Of a stretch of DNA of 64,000 nucleotides, positions 55,017 through 64,000 are shown piece after piece. The notes beneath the pieces are model-generated. The model was not told the DNA's origin. It made no database searches and worked only from the letters and a program-made list of their open reading frames with translations. Made by a program: the position numbers and the translations under genes. The stretch comes from Zafaria cholistanensis (GTDB taxonomy: Bacteria > Actinomycetota > Actinomycetes > Actinomycetales > Micrococcaceae), in contig NZ_BKDJ01000011.1 in assembly GCF_008580665.1 (NCBI RefSeq), positions 1-64,000 on the forward strand, in the 5' to 3' direction. Numbering within the stretch: position 1 is the first letter of the stretch; each line of letters starts with the position of its first letter.

Positions 55017-56228
55017 GTGACTGACGAGCTGATCCACACCGCATACGACCCCGACTTCGACTTCCGCGCCCTGCCCAAGGTGTCGCTGCACGACCACCTC
55101 GACGGCGGCCTGCGCCCCGCCACCATCATCGAACTGGCCGCCGCGGCCGGGCACGGGCTGCCCGCCACCGATCCCGAAGCCCTGGGCGCGTGGTTCCGCG
55201 ACTCCGCCGACTCCGGCTCGCTGGTCCGGTACCTGGAGACCTTCGACCACACCGTTGCGGTCATGCAGACCGCCGAAGGGCTGGCCCGCGTGGCCCGCGA
55301 GTTCGTCGAGGACCTGGCCGACGACGGCGTCGTGTACGCCGAGGTGCGGTGGGCCCCCGAGCAGCACCTGTCCGCCGGCCTGTCCCTGGATGAGGCCGTC
55401 GAGGCCGTGCAGGAGGGCCTGGACGCCGGCGTGGCCGCCGTCGAGGCCAGCGGCCGTCCGATCCAGGTCGGGCAGCTGCTCACCGCGATGCGCCACGCCG
55501 ACCGCGGCACCGAGATCGCCGAGTTGGCCCTGCGCCACCGCGACCGCGGCGTCGTCGGCTTCGACATCGCCGGCGCCGAGGACGGCTTCCCGCCCTCCCG
55601 CATGGCCGATGCGTTCACCCTGCTCGCCGAGAACTTCTTCCCGGCCACCGTCCACGCCGGGGAAGCCGCCGGGCTGGAGAGCATCAAGGAGGCGATCGTC
55701 GTCGGCCGGGCCCAGCGCCTGGGCCACGGCGTGCGCATCGCCGAGGACATCGAGGTGCAGTTCGGCGGCCGGGACGACGACGGCGAGGAGGTCGGCGAGG
55801 ACACCGGGCTGGTGAGCCTGGGACCGGTGGCGAACTGGGTCCGCGACCGCGGCATCGCCCTGGAAATCTGCCCGTCCTCCAACCTGCAGACCGGAGCCAC
55901 CGCCGCCTTCGGCGAGGGCATCGAGTCCCACCCCTTCGACCTGCTCTACCAGACCGGCTTCAACGTCACCGTCAGCCCCGACAACCGCCTGATGAGCGGC
56001 ACCACGCTCTCCGACGAGTTCGAGCTGCTGGTGGAGGCCTTCGACTACGACCTCGACGACCTGCTGGAGCTGACCCTCAATGCCGCCGAGGCCGCCTTCC
56101 TGCCCCTGGAGGAGCGCGAGGCGCTGGTCGAGTACATCAACAACGCCTACGCGGAGCTCTCCGGCGGCGAAGACGGGACCGGAGGGCTCGAGGACGAGTT
56201 CGGGGACGAATTCGAGGACGAGGAGTAG
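55017..56228 (+). CDS. add: Adenosine deaminase
   Basis: The 403-residue TIM-barrel metalloenzyme has LPKVSLHDHLDGGLRP (zinc ligands HxH), VVYAEVRWAPEQHL, VHAGEAAG with the catalytic Glu region, and LEICPSSNLQTGA and VSPDNRLMSGTTL. An acidic C-terminal tail of about 25 residues (Glu/Asp/Gly) extends past the fold. TAGGCT at 55005-55010 ends 6 nt before GTG 55017, so it is leaderless. mazG follows after 5 nt. Confidence 0.95.
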   Translation: MTDELIHTAYDPDFDFRALPKVSLHDHLDGGLRPATIIELAAAAGHGLPATDPEALGAWFRDSADSGSLVRYLETFDHTVAVMQTAEGLARVAREFVEDLADDGVVYAEVRWAPEQHLSAGLSLDEAVEAVQEGLDAGVAAVEASGRPIQVGQLLTAMRHADRGTEIAELALRHRDRGVVGFDIAGAEDGFPPSRMADAFTLLAENFFPATVHAGEAAGLESIKEAIVVGRAQRLGHGVRIAEDIEVQFGGRDDDGEEVGEDTGLVSLGPVANWVRDRGIALEICPSSNLQTGATAAFGEGIESHPFDLLYQTGFNVTVSPDNRLMSGTTLSDEFELLVEAFDYDLDDLLELTLNAAEAAFLPLEEREALVEYINNAYAELSGGEDGTGGLEDEFGDEFEDEE

Positions 56229-56233
56229 CGGGG

Positions 56234-57013
56234 ATGGGCGCCGCCGTCGACCGGCTGGTGGAGGTGGTTGCCGCCCTGCGCGAGCACTGCCTCTGGACGG
56301 CGGCGCTCACCCACGAGGGGCTGGTCGAGTACCTCGTGGAGGAGTCCTACGAGCTCGTTGAAACGATCGAGGAGCACCGCCCGGACGACGAGCTGCGCGG
56401 GGAGCTGGCCGACGTGCTGCTGCAGGTGGTGCTGCATGCGCGGATCGCCTCCGAACGCGGCGCCTTCGACCTCGAGGGGATCGCACGGACGCTGACGGAG
56501 AAAATGGTGCGCCGCAACACGCACGTGTTTGCCCCCGACGGGACGCTCCGGGACAGCTTCCCGGACTCCATTGAGGAGATCGTGCGTTCCTGGGACGCGG
56601 CCAAGCGCGCCGAGCGGCCCGGGCGCACCGACCCGTTCGCGGGACTGCCCCGGCACCTGCCGGCCCTGGTTTTCGCGGACAAGGCCCTGGAGCGCGGCCA
56701 GCGGTGGCTGGCGCTGGAGGACAGCGCGGGCGGAACGGCCACGCCGGGCTCCGCCGCTAATGAAGGCTCCGCCGCTGACCCGGGCCCTGCGGCTGACCCG
56801 GGCCCTGCCGCTTCCCCTGACGGCGCGGGGGCGCCGGAAGGAGGTCCCGCGCCGTCAGGGCGGGCCGGGGCCGTTTTTGCCAGCGAGGAGGAGCTCGGGG
56901 AGCACCTCCTCGGGATTGTCCGGGCGGCACGGGCCGCCGGACTGGACGCCGAGCGGGCCCTGCGCGCCGCCGTCGTCCGGCACACTGAGACCGGTTGGCG
57001 CGCGCCGCGCTGA
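56234..57013 (+). CDS. mazG: MazG nucleotide pyrophosphohydrolase
   Basis: This 259-residue all-alpha NTP pyrophosphohydrolase has the EExxE motif in VEESYELVETIEE and ExxD in GELADVLLQVVLHARI, then FDLEGIARTLTEKMVRRNTHVF. It cleans non-canonical NTPs. A repeat-encoded Gly/Ala/Pro/Asp linker (about residues 175-215) separates a short C-terminal helical piece. It sits two genes upstream of eno, as in other actinobacteria. Confidence 0.9.
   Translation: MGAAVDRLVEVVAALREHCLWTAALTHEGLVEYLVEESYELVETIEEHRPDDELRGELADVLLQVVLHARIASERGAFDLEGIARTLTEKMVRRNTHVFAPDGTLRDSFPDSIEEIVRSWDAAKRAERPGRTDPFAGLPRHLPALVFADKALERGQRWLALEDSAGGTATPGSAANEGSAADPGPAADPGPAASPDGAGAPEGGPAPSGRAGAVFASEEELGEHLLGIVRAARAAGLDAERALRAAVVRHTETGWRAPR
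56753..56824 (+). repeat. 18-bp tandem repeat, 4 copies, in mazG
   Basis: GCCGCTGACCCGGGCCCT-type units at 56753, 56771, 56789 and 56807 encode a hexapeptide Ala-Asp-Pro-Gly-Pro-Ala repeat. Confidence 0.88.
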
Positions 57014-57032
57014 CCACAACCGAGGGGGACGG

Positions 57033-57539
57033 ATGGGTACTTGGGGAACCGGGCCGTTTGAGAACGACGGCGGCCTCGACTGGATCGACGAGATCGCCCG
57101 CGGCGGCACGGACCTGGCGCGGTTCCGCGCGGGGTTCGAGGCCGAGTTGTCCGCGGACGGATACGTTGGCGAATACGGCGAAGGGGTGCTGGCCCTGCTG
57201 CGTATTGCCCGGATAATCGACGAGGCCCGGATGGTCGACGAGGCCCCGGCCGGGGCGGCCGGGGCGGCCGGGGCCGCGCCGGATCCGGCTGTTGCCGGCA
57301 TCCGGCCGGAGGACTTCCGGGAAGGGCTGACACCCGAGTACCGCGGCTGGCTGGCCGTGGCCGCGGAGAAGGTCCTGAGCCCGCAGGCCTCGGACCTCTA
57401 CGACCGGTGGGCGCTCACGGACGAGCTTGAGGCATGGCTCGCCACGGCGCGGGAGGACCTGGAGCATCTGCAGGCGGAGCTGGAGCGCCTGGAGCAGGGC
57501 CGGGGGGTGGAACCGGAGGGGCAGTTGGCCCGCCCCTGA
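57033..57539 (+). CDS. DUF4259 protein
   Basis: The 168-residue protein starts MGTWGTGPFENDGGLDWID, the signature of DUF4259. The middle contains an Ala-Gly run from a 9-bp repeat (near 57246-57276), and a Glu/Leu-rich helix ends the chain. Function is unknown; the family often lies near housekeeping genes. ATG 57033 has CGAGGGGG at 57021-57028. Confidence 0.8.
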   Translation: MGTWGTGPFENDGGLDWIDEIARGGTDLARFRAGFEAELSADGYVGEYGEGVLALLRIARIIDEARMVDEAPAGAAGAAGAAPDPAVAGIRPEDFREGLTPEYRGWLAVAAEKVLSPQASDLYDRWALTDELEAWLATAREDLEHLQAELERLEQGRGVEPEGQLARP

Positions 57540-57575
57540 AACAGCCCGTCCGCCACGTGGACTCCGCTTCGTTAA

Positions 57576-58952
<1,377 letters not shown>

Positions 58953-58975
58953 CGCGCGCGTTCACCGCGTAGTCT

Positions 58976-59013
58976 CGTGAGGGGAACCGCCCGGCAGGGT
59001 GGTTCCCCTCACG
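58976..59013 (+). terminator. eno terminator
   Basis: Perfect 13-bp stem (58976-58988 with 59001-59013) 23 nt after the stop; loop 12 nt. Confidence 0.8.
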
Positions 59014-59131
59014 CACAGTTTGACCAGCACTGAACTATCCAGCGCAGCTTCGCAACACGCAGTGCGGGCCTGGTCGCCGTCGGGCGGCCGCCCGGACGGC
59101 ACCGAAGGCGCAGCAGACCGGCAGGAGTCCG

Positions 59132-60052
59132 ATGTCCACCCGACGTCCCAACATGCCGCGCGCAACCGGCGCCGGCGGGCCGCAGGATCCCCGGCGCACG
59201 CCCGCGCCCGGCGGGGCGGACGCCGGGGCCGAACGGCTCGCCAAGGTCATCCCGCTGGGGGCGGTCCCGCCCACTGAGGATGCGGACACTGCCGGGCACC
59301 CGGCCCGCTCCGGCCAGGGCCGGCGGGCGGACGGCGGCCCGGACCGGCATCCCGCCCCGCGGAAGGCCCGGCCGGAGCGGAAGGACCAGCCGGAGCGGAA
59401 GGACCAGCCGTCCCCGGCCCGCCAGGCCCGGCAGGAGGGCCAGCCCGTCCGGAAATCCCAGCCTGCCCGGAAGTCCCAGCCTGCCCGGAAATTTCCGGCC
59501 GCCCGGAAATCCCAGTCCGCGCCCAAGCCGGCCGGCCGCGCTGACAGGGGGCCGGCGTCGGAGCAGCGGGCCCGCGAGCGGGCCGAACTCTCCGGGGCGA
59601 TCAGGGCCGGGGCGGCCTCCGGCGGCGCTCCGGCGGCTCCTCCGGTGCCCGGGCCGGAGGCCCGTCCGGTTCCCGCCCGCACCTTCTCCGGGCGGATGCT
59701 CGCCCTGGCGGTGGTGCTCGTGGCGATCACCGTGATGCTCCTGCCCACCGTGGGCACCTACGCGCGCCAGCGCTCCGAACTGGAGGCCCTGCGTTCCTCG
59801 ATCGAGGCCAAGACGGCCGAGCAGGCGGACCTCAAGCAGCAGATTGCCCGCTGGGACGATCCTGCCTACATCAAGCAGCAGGCGCGCGATCGCATAAACT
59901 TGGTCATGCCCGGCGAACGGAAGTACATGGTGATCGGCAAGGTCGCCGAGGACGAGGCCGTGCCGGTCAACGAGAGCCCCAACCAGGTCCGCACCGACCT
60001 GCCGTGGATGGATGCGCTGTGGGACACTGTCAAGCGCTCCGCCACGGACTGA
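59132..60052 (+). CDS. ftsB: FtsB/DivIC-family septum formation initiator
   Basis: The 306-residue bitopic protein has a transmembrane helix at about residues 188-207 (MLALAVVLVAITVMLLPTVG). A DivIC-type coiled coil follows (RQRSELEALRSSIEAKTAEQ), then DPAYIKQQARDRINLVMPGE, the family hallmark. It would join the FtsQLB divisome complex. The cytosolic N-terminus is unusually long (over 180 residues), basic and disordered, and includes hexapeptide repeats encoded by 18-bp arrays. ATG 59132 has GGCAGGAG upstream. Position after eno and before DUF501-ppx is conserved. Confidence 0.85.
   Translation: MSTRRPNMPRATGAGGPQDPRRTPAPGGADAGAERLAKVIPLGAVPPTEDADTAGHPARSGQGRRADGGPDRHPAPRKARPERKDQPERKDQPSPARQARQEGQPVRKSQPARKSQPARKFPAARKSQSAPKPAGRADRGPASEQRARERAELSGAIRAGAASGGAPAAPPVPGPEARPVPARTFSGRMLALAVVLVAITVMLLPTVGTYARQRSELEALRSSIEAKTAEQADLKQQIARWDDPAYIKQQARDRINLVMPGERKYMVIGKVAEDEAVPVNESPNQVRTDLPWMDALWDTVKRSATD
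59372..59515 (+). repeat. Two 18-bp tandem arrays in the ftsB-like N-terminus
   Basis: First array: CCGGAGCGGAAGGACCAG at 59372 and 59390. Second: CCTGCCCGGAAGTCCCAG-type at 59444, 59462, 59480 and 59498. They encode Pro-Glu-Arg-Lys-Asp-Gln and Pro-Ala-Arg-Lys-Ser-Gln hexapeptides. Confidence 0.92.
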
Positions 60053-60069
60053 CGACACCAGGAGGACCC

Positions 60070-60813
60070 GTGGCGGCCACCCCCCACATTCCAGCCAACA
60101 ACGAGGCCCTCGACGCCGCCGAGCGCGTGCCGAGCGCAGCGGACCTGGACACCCTCAGCCGCCAGCTGGGCCGGCCCGTGCGCGACGTCGCCGAGATCGG
60201 GGCCCGCTGCGTCTGCGGCAATCCGCTGGTGGCCACCACCGCCCCGCGGCTGTCCTCGGGCATCCCGTTCCCGACCACCTACTACCTGACCCATCCGGTG
60301 ATCACCGCCGCGGTGTCCCGGCTGGAGGCCGCCGGCGAGATGATGGGGATGAGCGAACGCCTGGCCGCCGACCCGGACCTGGCCGCCGCCTACCGCGCGG
60401 CCCACGAGCACTACCTGGCCGTGCGCGACGCGATCGGCGCGCGCACCGGCGTCGGACCCGTCCCGGAGATCGCCGGCATTTCCGCCGGCGGAATGCCTAC
60501 CCGCGTGAAGTGCCTGCACGTGCTGGTTGGCCATTCGCTGGCCGCCGGCCCGGGCGTGAATCCGCTCGGCGACGAGGCGCTGGAGAAGATCTCCGAATGG
60601 TGGACCAAGGACCGCTGCTACTGCGCCGGTGCCTGGGACACCACCGGCGAGGCCCCCAACCGCGACCGCAGCCGCCACGTGAAGACCCAGGCCGGGGACC
60701 CGGCGGAGAAGAAGCGTGCGCGCGCGGCCGCCCGTGCGGCCCTGGCCGCCGGGCAGCCTGCCGGGGAGTCCGCCGGGGAGTCCGCCCAGGGCCGCGACGG
60801 AGGCATCGCCTGA
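60070..60813 (+). CDS. DUF501 protein
   Basis: This 247-residue conserved actinobacterial protein has LSRQLGRPVRDVAEIGARCVC, then FPTTYYLTHPVITAAVSRLEA and RVKCLHVLVGHSLAAGPGVN, all DUF501 hallmarks. Conserved Cys and His residues suggest metal binding, not proven. GTG 60070 has GGAGGA at 60061-60066. The C-terminus is a low-complexity Ala/Gly tail. It overlaps ppx by one base (TGATG). Confidence 0.88.
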   Translation: MAATPHIPANNEALDAAERVPSAADLDTLSRQLGRPVRDVAEIGARCVCGNPLVATTAPRLSSGIPFPTTYYLTHPVITAAVSRLEAAGEMMGMSERLAADPDLAAAYRAAHEHYLAVRDAIGARTGVGPVPEIAGISAGGMPTRVKCLHVLVGHSLAAGPGVNPLGDEALEKISEWWTKDRCYCAGAWDTTGEAPNRDRSRHVKTQAGDPAEKKRARAAARAALAAGQPAGESAGESAQGRDGGIA

Positions 60814-61781
60814 TGCGCGTCGCCGCGATCGACTGCGGGACCAACTCGATCCGCCTGCTGATCGCCGACATCGCCGAACACGGGGGATCGCCCCGCCTGA
60901 CCGACGTCGTGCGGCTGATGCGCGTTGTCCGCCTGGGGCAGGGCGTTGACGCCACCGGACGGCTGGCCCCCGCGGCCCTGGAGCGCACCTTTGCCGCCCT
61001 GGACGAGTATGCGGAACTGATCCGCGCGCACCGCGCCGACGCCGTGCGCTTCGTGGCGACCTCCGCCACCCGCGACGCCTCCAACCGGGAGGACTTCGTC
61101 GATGGCGTGCGCGCCCGGCTCGGGGTCGAACCCGAGGTGGTGGCTGGGGAGGAGGAGGCGCAGCTGAGCTTCGCCGGCGCCGTGTCGGTGTTCCCCCCGC
61201 TGGCCGGCGAAAAGGTCCTGGTGGTGGACCTCGGCGGCGGATCCACCGAGTTCGTGGTCGGGGGAGCGGGAGGCGTGGAGGCAGCCCTGAGCGTGGACAT
61301 GGGCTGCGTGCGCTTCACCGAGCGCTTCCTGCACGACGATCCGCCCACCCCCCAGCAGGTCGCCGCCGCCGAAGCGGAGGCGGAGCGGCTCCTGGATGAG
61401 GTGGAACGCACCGTGCCCCTCCATGCGGCCACCCGCGTGATTGGGGTCGCCGGCTCGATCACCACCGTGACCGCGCACGCCCTGGACCTGAATGAGTACC
61501 GGTCCAGCGAGATCGACGGCGCCGAGCTGCCCATCCGGCTGGTGGAGGCCGCGGCGGCCGAACTGCTTTCCTTCCCCCGCGAGCGCCGCGCGGGACTGCC
61601 CTTCATGCATCCGGGCCGCGTCGACGTGATCGGGGCCGGCGCGCTGATCTGGCGCACCATCCTGCGCCGGCTCGAAGACAGGACCCGCGGCGGAATCACC
61701 ACGGCCCTGGCCAGCGAACACGATATTCTGGACGGCATCGCCCTCGGGCTGTTCCCCGCACCCGGTGACCCGCTCCAGTAA
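60813..61781 (+). CDS. ppx: Ppx/GppA exopolyphosphatase
   Basis: The 322-residue short-form phosphatase of the ASKHA fold has IDCGTNSIRLLIAD (first phosphate loop), FVATSATRDASNREDFVDGV, the catalytic Glu in VAGEEEAQLSFAGAV, and VVDLGGGSTEFVVG (second phosphate loop). It degrades polyphosphate and/or pppGpp. The C-terminal HD-like domains of long Ppx are absent, as in the actinobacterial Ppx1 type. Confidence 0.92.
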   Translation: MRVAAIDCGTNSIRLLIADIAEHGGSPRLTDVVRLMRVVRLGQGVDATGRLAPAALERTFAALDEYAELIRAHRADAVRFVATSATRDASNREDFVDGVRARLGVEPEVVAGEEEAQLSFAGAVSVFPPLAGEKVLVVDLGGGSTEFVVGGAGGVEAALSVDMGCVRFTERFLHDDPPTPQQVAAAEAEAERLLDEVERTVPLHAATRVIGVAGSITTVTAHALDLNEYRSSEIDGAELPIRLVEAAAAELLSFPRERRAGLPFMHPGRVDVIGAGALIWRTILRRLEDRTRGGITTALASEHDILDGIALGLFPAPGDPLQ

Positions 61782-61805
61782 GCCCGAGCCATGGGAGGTG
61801 TCCGC

Positions 61806-63290
61806 ATGAGGCCCACCGCGCCGCTGTGTGCCCGGACCGCGGTGGTTGGCGCAGCGCTGGCCGCCGTGCTGGCCCTGGGAACGGTGCTGGCCGCCGCTCC
61901 CGCCGCCCGCGCCGATGCCGTGCGCGACGAGCAGTACTGGCTGGAGTCCTCCGGGATCGAGAAGGCCTGGGCCGAAACCAAGGGGGCCGGAGTCACCGTG
62001 GCCGTGATCGACACCGGCATCGACGCCCAGCACCCCGACCTCCACGGCCAGGTGGTGGGCGGCACCGATGTCTCGGGAGCCGGCGAGAAGGACGGGACGG
62101 GTCCGATCGGCGCCCTTCCCGAACACGGCACCCTGGTGGCTACCCTGCTGGCCGGACACGGCAACAACGGGGAGGCCATTGCCCGGGCCGAGGCGGAGAA
62201 CGACGTCCAGCGCAACGCGTGGGAACGTGCCGCGGCCGAGGCCAGGGCGAGCGGAAGGCCGGTTCCCCCCAAACCCGACACCGTGAAGGTCCCCGACCCC
62301 GGACCGGGTCCCGACGGGATCGTCGGCGTCGCCCCCGAGGCCGACCTGCTGGCAGTCTCGCTGTGGCTCGGATCGGCCAACCCGGGGGGCGTGAGCGTTC
62401 AGGACCAGGTGCCGCGGGCGGTCCGCTGGGCCGTCGACCACGGCGCCTCGGTCATCAACATGTCGCTCGGATCCACCACGCCCGAATGGCCCGCGAGCTG
62501 GGACAGCGCCTTCCTCTACGCGGAGCAGAAGGACGTGGTCGTCGTGGCCGCCGCCGGCAACCGTGCCGGCGGTATGGTCCAGGTCGGCGCCCCCGCCACG
62601 ATTCCGGGCGTGCTGACCGTCGCCGGAGTGGACAAGGACGGCAACGCGAGTTGGGATTCCTCCACGACCGGGATCAGCATCGGCGTCGCCGCGCCGGCCG
62701 AGCCCCTGGTCGGGGGCCTGCCCGAGGGCGGCTACGCCAGCTGGTCCGGCACCTCCGGGGCCGCCCCGCTGGTGGCGGGAGTCGCGGCGCTGATCCGCGC
62801 CAAGTATCCGGACATGCCCGCCCGGGACGTCATCAACCGCATCCTGGTGACCGCGCGGGACGCGGGCGACCCCGGAGTGGACAACCTCTACGGCCACGGG
62901 CTGCTGGACGCCCACGCGGCCCTGACCGCGGACGTGCCCGCCGTGGCCGCAAGCCCCATGGACACGATCGCCGAATGGATCCGTGTGCACCGGCGCGGCA
63001 GCGCGGCCTCATCCAGTGCTGCGGCCGTCCCCTCCGCCGAATCCACGGTGCCGGTGGCGCAGGCCCCCGCCGCGGTGCCGCCCGGTCCGCCCGGGGGGGC
63101 GCTTCCCGGGGCCGTCCTGGCCGGCTTCGGGATCCTCTTTGCGGCAACCGTGGCCGGCGGCACCGTGCATCTGGTACGCACCGGCCGCCGCGAGCGGTCC
63201 CTGCGGGCGGCGGAGGCGACGGTGGCCGAACTCGTCGTCGCCGCCCCGAGCCGCCGCCATGACGTGTTCGACGACCTTCCGGAGGCCTGA
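61806..63290 (+). CDS. Secreted membrane-anchored S8 subtilase (mycosin-like)
   Basis: The 494-residue serine protease has a signal peptide ending near AARADA (about residue 37) and the catalytic triad Asp69 (VAVIDTGID), His107 (EHGTLVATLLAG) and Ser317 (SGTSGAAPLVAG), with the oxyanion Asn252 (AAAGN). A C-terminal transmembrane helix (about residues 438-458) is followed by a short basic cytosolic tail. Domain order resembles mycosins, but no ESX genes are near. An insertion of about 45 residues (roughly 121-168), charged and Pro-rich, separates His from the rest. ATG 61806 has GGGAGG upstream. Confidence 0.85.
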   Translation: MRPTAPLCARTAVVGAALAAVLALGTVLAAAPAARADAVRDEQYWLESSGIEKAWAETKGAGVTVAVIDTGIDAQHPDLHGQVVGGTDVSGAGEKDGTGPIGALPEHGTLVATLLAGHGNNGEAIARAEAENDVQRNAWERAAAEARASGRPVPPKPDTVKVPDPGPGPDGIVGVAPEADLLAVSLWLGSANPGGVSVQDQVPRAVRWAVDHGASVINMSLGSTTPEWPASWDSAFLYAEQKDVVVVAAAGNRAGGMVQVGAPATIPGVLTVAGVDKDGNASWDSSTTGISIGVAAPAEPLVGGLPEGGYASWSGTSGAAPLVAGVAALIRAKYPDMPARDVINRILVTARDAGDPGVDNLYGHGLLDAHAALTADVPAVAASPMDTIAEWIRVHRRGSAASSSAAAVPSAESTVPVAQAPAAVPPGPPGGALPGAVLAGFGILFAATVAGGTVHLVRTGRRERSLRAAEATVAELVVAAPSRRHDVFDDLPEA

Positions 63291-63320
63291 CCACGGCCGA
63301 TCCGGGGAGGCGCGGGGAGC

Positions 63321-63338
63321 TAGTGAAGGTTTTCACAT
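63321..63338 (+). promoter_or_regulatory. Rex operator upstream of the type II NADH dehydrogenase gene
   Basis: GTGAAGGTTTTCAC (63323-63336) fits the Rex consensus GTGAA-N4-TTCAC, with flanking bases TA/AT. It overlaps the likely -35 (TTCACA, 63332-63337). TATGAT (63356-63361), 18 nt further, is a good -10. Rex releases DNA when NADH is high. Confidence 0.78.
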
Positions 63339-63368
63339 AATGCCCCAAAAGGGTCTATGATGGTGTGC

Positions 63369-64000
63369 ATGGCACTCACCCCCACTCTTTCCGATCGTCC
63401 GCGCGTCCTCGTGGTCGGCGGTGGCTACGTAGGTCTCTACGTGGCCATGAAGCTGCAGAAGAAGGTCAAGGCGCACGGCGGCATCGTGACCGTCGTGGAT
63501 CCGCTGCCCTACATGACCTACCAGCCGTTCCTTCCCGAGGTCGCCGGCGGCCAGATCGAGGCCCGCCATGCGCTCGTCTCGCACCGCACGCACCTGGAGG
63601 ACGCGGAGCTCATCAGCGGCAGCGTCACCGCGATCGACCACGCCAACCGCAAGGCCGTCATTGCCCCCGCCGCGGGGGAGCCGTTCGAGATCGGCTACCG
63701 CGACGTCGTCGTCGCCGCCGGCGCGATCACCCGCACCTTCCCGATTCCGGGCCTGGCCGAGCAGGGCATCGGCCTGAAGACCATCGAAGAGGCCGTGGCG
63801 CTGCGCAACAAGGTGCTGGAGCGCATCGAAACCGCCTCCATGATGACCGACCCGGCCGCCCGCAAGCGGGCGCTGACCTTCGCCGTGGTCGGCGGCGGCT
63901 TTGCCGGCATCGAGGCGATCACCGAGATCCAGGACATGGCCCGCGCCGCCGTGGCCAAGAACGACCGCCTCCAGCCCTCCGAAATCCGCTTCGTCCTGAT
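63369..64000 (+). CDS. ndh: Type II NADH:quinone dehydrogenase, N-terminal part (runs off the window)
   Basis: The first 210 codons are present. They hold the FAD-binding fold RVLVVGGGYVGLYVAMKLQ, PYMTYQPFLPEVAGGQIEAR (typical of actinobacterial Ndh), and the start of the NADH-binding fold FAVVGGGFAGIEAITEIQ. Such single-subunit enzymes move electrons from NADH to menaquinone without pumping protons. ATG 63369 lies 7 nt after TATGAT, so the mRNA is probably leaderless. A Rex operator sits in the promoter. Confidence 0.88.
   Translation, partial: MALTPTLSDRPRVLVVGGGYVGLYVAMKLQKKVKAHGGIVTVVDPLPYMTYQPFLPEVAGGQIEARHALVSHRTHLEDAELISGSVTAIDHANRKAVIAPAAGEPFEIGYRDVVVAAGAITRTFPIPGLAEQGIGLKTIEEAVALRNKVLERIETASMMTDPAARKRALTFAVVGGGFAGIEAITEIQDMARAAVAKNDRLQPSEIRFVL

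Overview
The window is a 64 kb piece of a high-GC actinobacterial chromosome. Gene content and order (monomeric NADP isocitrate dehydrogenase, SdhCDAB, mazG-eno-ftsB-DUF501-ppx, glyA-folD ... xthA-trpS, MgtA-type mannosyltransferase), many GTG/TTG starts and many starts that lack a Shine-Dalgarno but have a TANNNT box 6-7 nt upstream all point to Micrococcaceae (Arthrobacter/Citricoccus-like). I saw no tRNA, rRNA, CRISPR array, transposase, integrase or phage gene.

Layout. 1-6.3 kb: end of a CoA-acylating (methyl)malonate-semialdehyde dehydrogenase plus its omega-aminotransferase, then a DNA-repair stretch (MGMT, a stand-alone LigD polymerase domain) and small proteins. 6.3-9.2 kb: a mannosyltransferase and a DUF6350 membrane protein. 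9.2-14.7 kb: an iron island, with an Fbp-type ferric iron ABC transporter (minus strand) and, divergently, an encapsulated ferritin (EncFtn) with its encapsulin shell; a DtxR/IdeR-type iron box lies between them. 14.8-24.2 kb: purN, an MFS transporter, a DUF4303 protein, a CYTH-CHAD protein, purH and icd. 24.3-32.8 kb: a TIGR01777 epimerase, a Gfo/Idh/MocA oxidoreductase, a gamma carbonic anhydrase, an SfnB/DszC-like flavoprotein, purU, then glyA-folD behind a ZTP (pfl) riboswitch. 33-41.6 kb: a copper island (CopB ATPase diverging from a Cys-rich copper-storage protein across a CsoR box, plus two copper-associated lipoproteins), an ABC-2 exporter and a VOC protein. 41.8-49.6 kb: xthA, trpS, 2'-5' RNA ligase, YihY protein, sdhCDAB. 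49.8-56.2 kb: manC, an M20 hydrolase, and nucleoside salvage (cdd, deoA, add) with a DedA protein. 56.2-64 kb: mazG, eno, ftsB-like, DUF501, ppx, a subtilase, and the start of a type II NADH dehydrogenase behind a Rex operator.

How it fits together. One theme is formyl-THF/one-carbon and purine metabolism (purN, purH, purU, glyA, folD, ZTP riboswitch). A second is metal homeostasis (iron uptake versus nanocompartment storage; copper efflux versus cysteine-rich storage). A third is central respiration (icd, sdh, eno, ndh). Accessory blocks appear to have been inserted into otherwise conserved synteny.

The least expected structure is not a gene. About 16 short tandem arrays with different unit sequences but similar period (mostly 14-21 bp, often 18) sit in spacers, across stop codons, or in disordered protein tails and linkers. 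Regulatory sites recognised by sequence alone are a Rex operator, a CsoR operator, a DtxR/IdeR box and the ZTP riboswitch; several palindromes have no assigned regulator.
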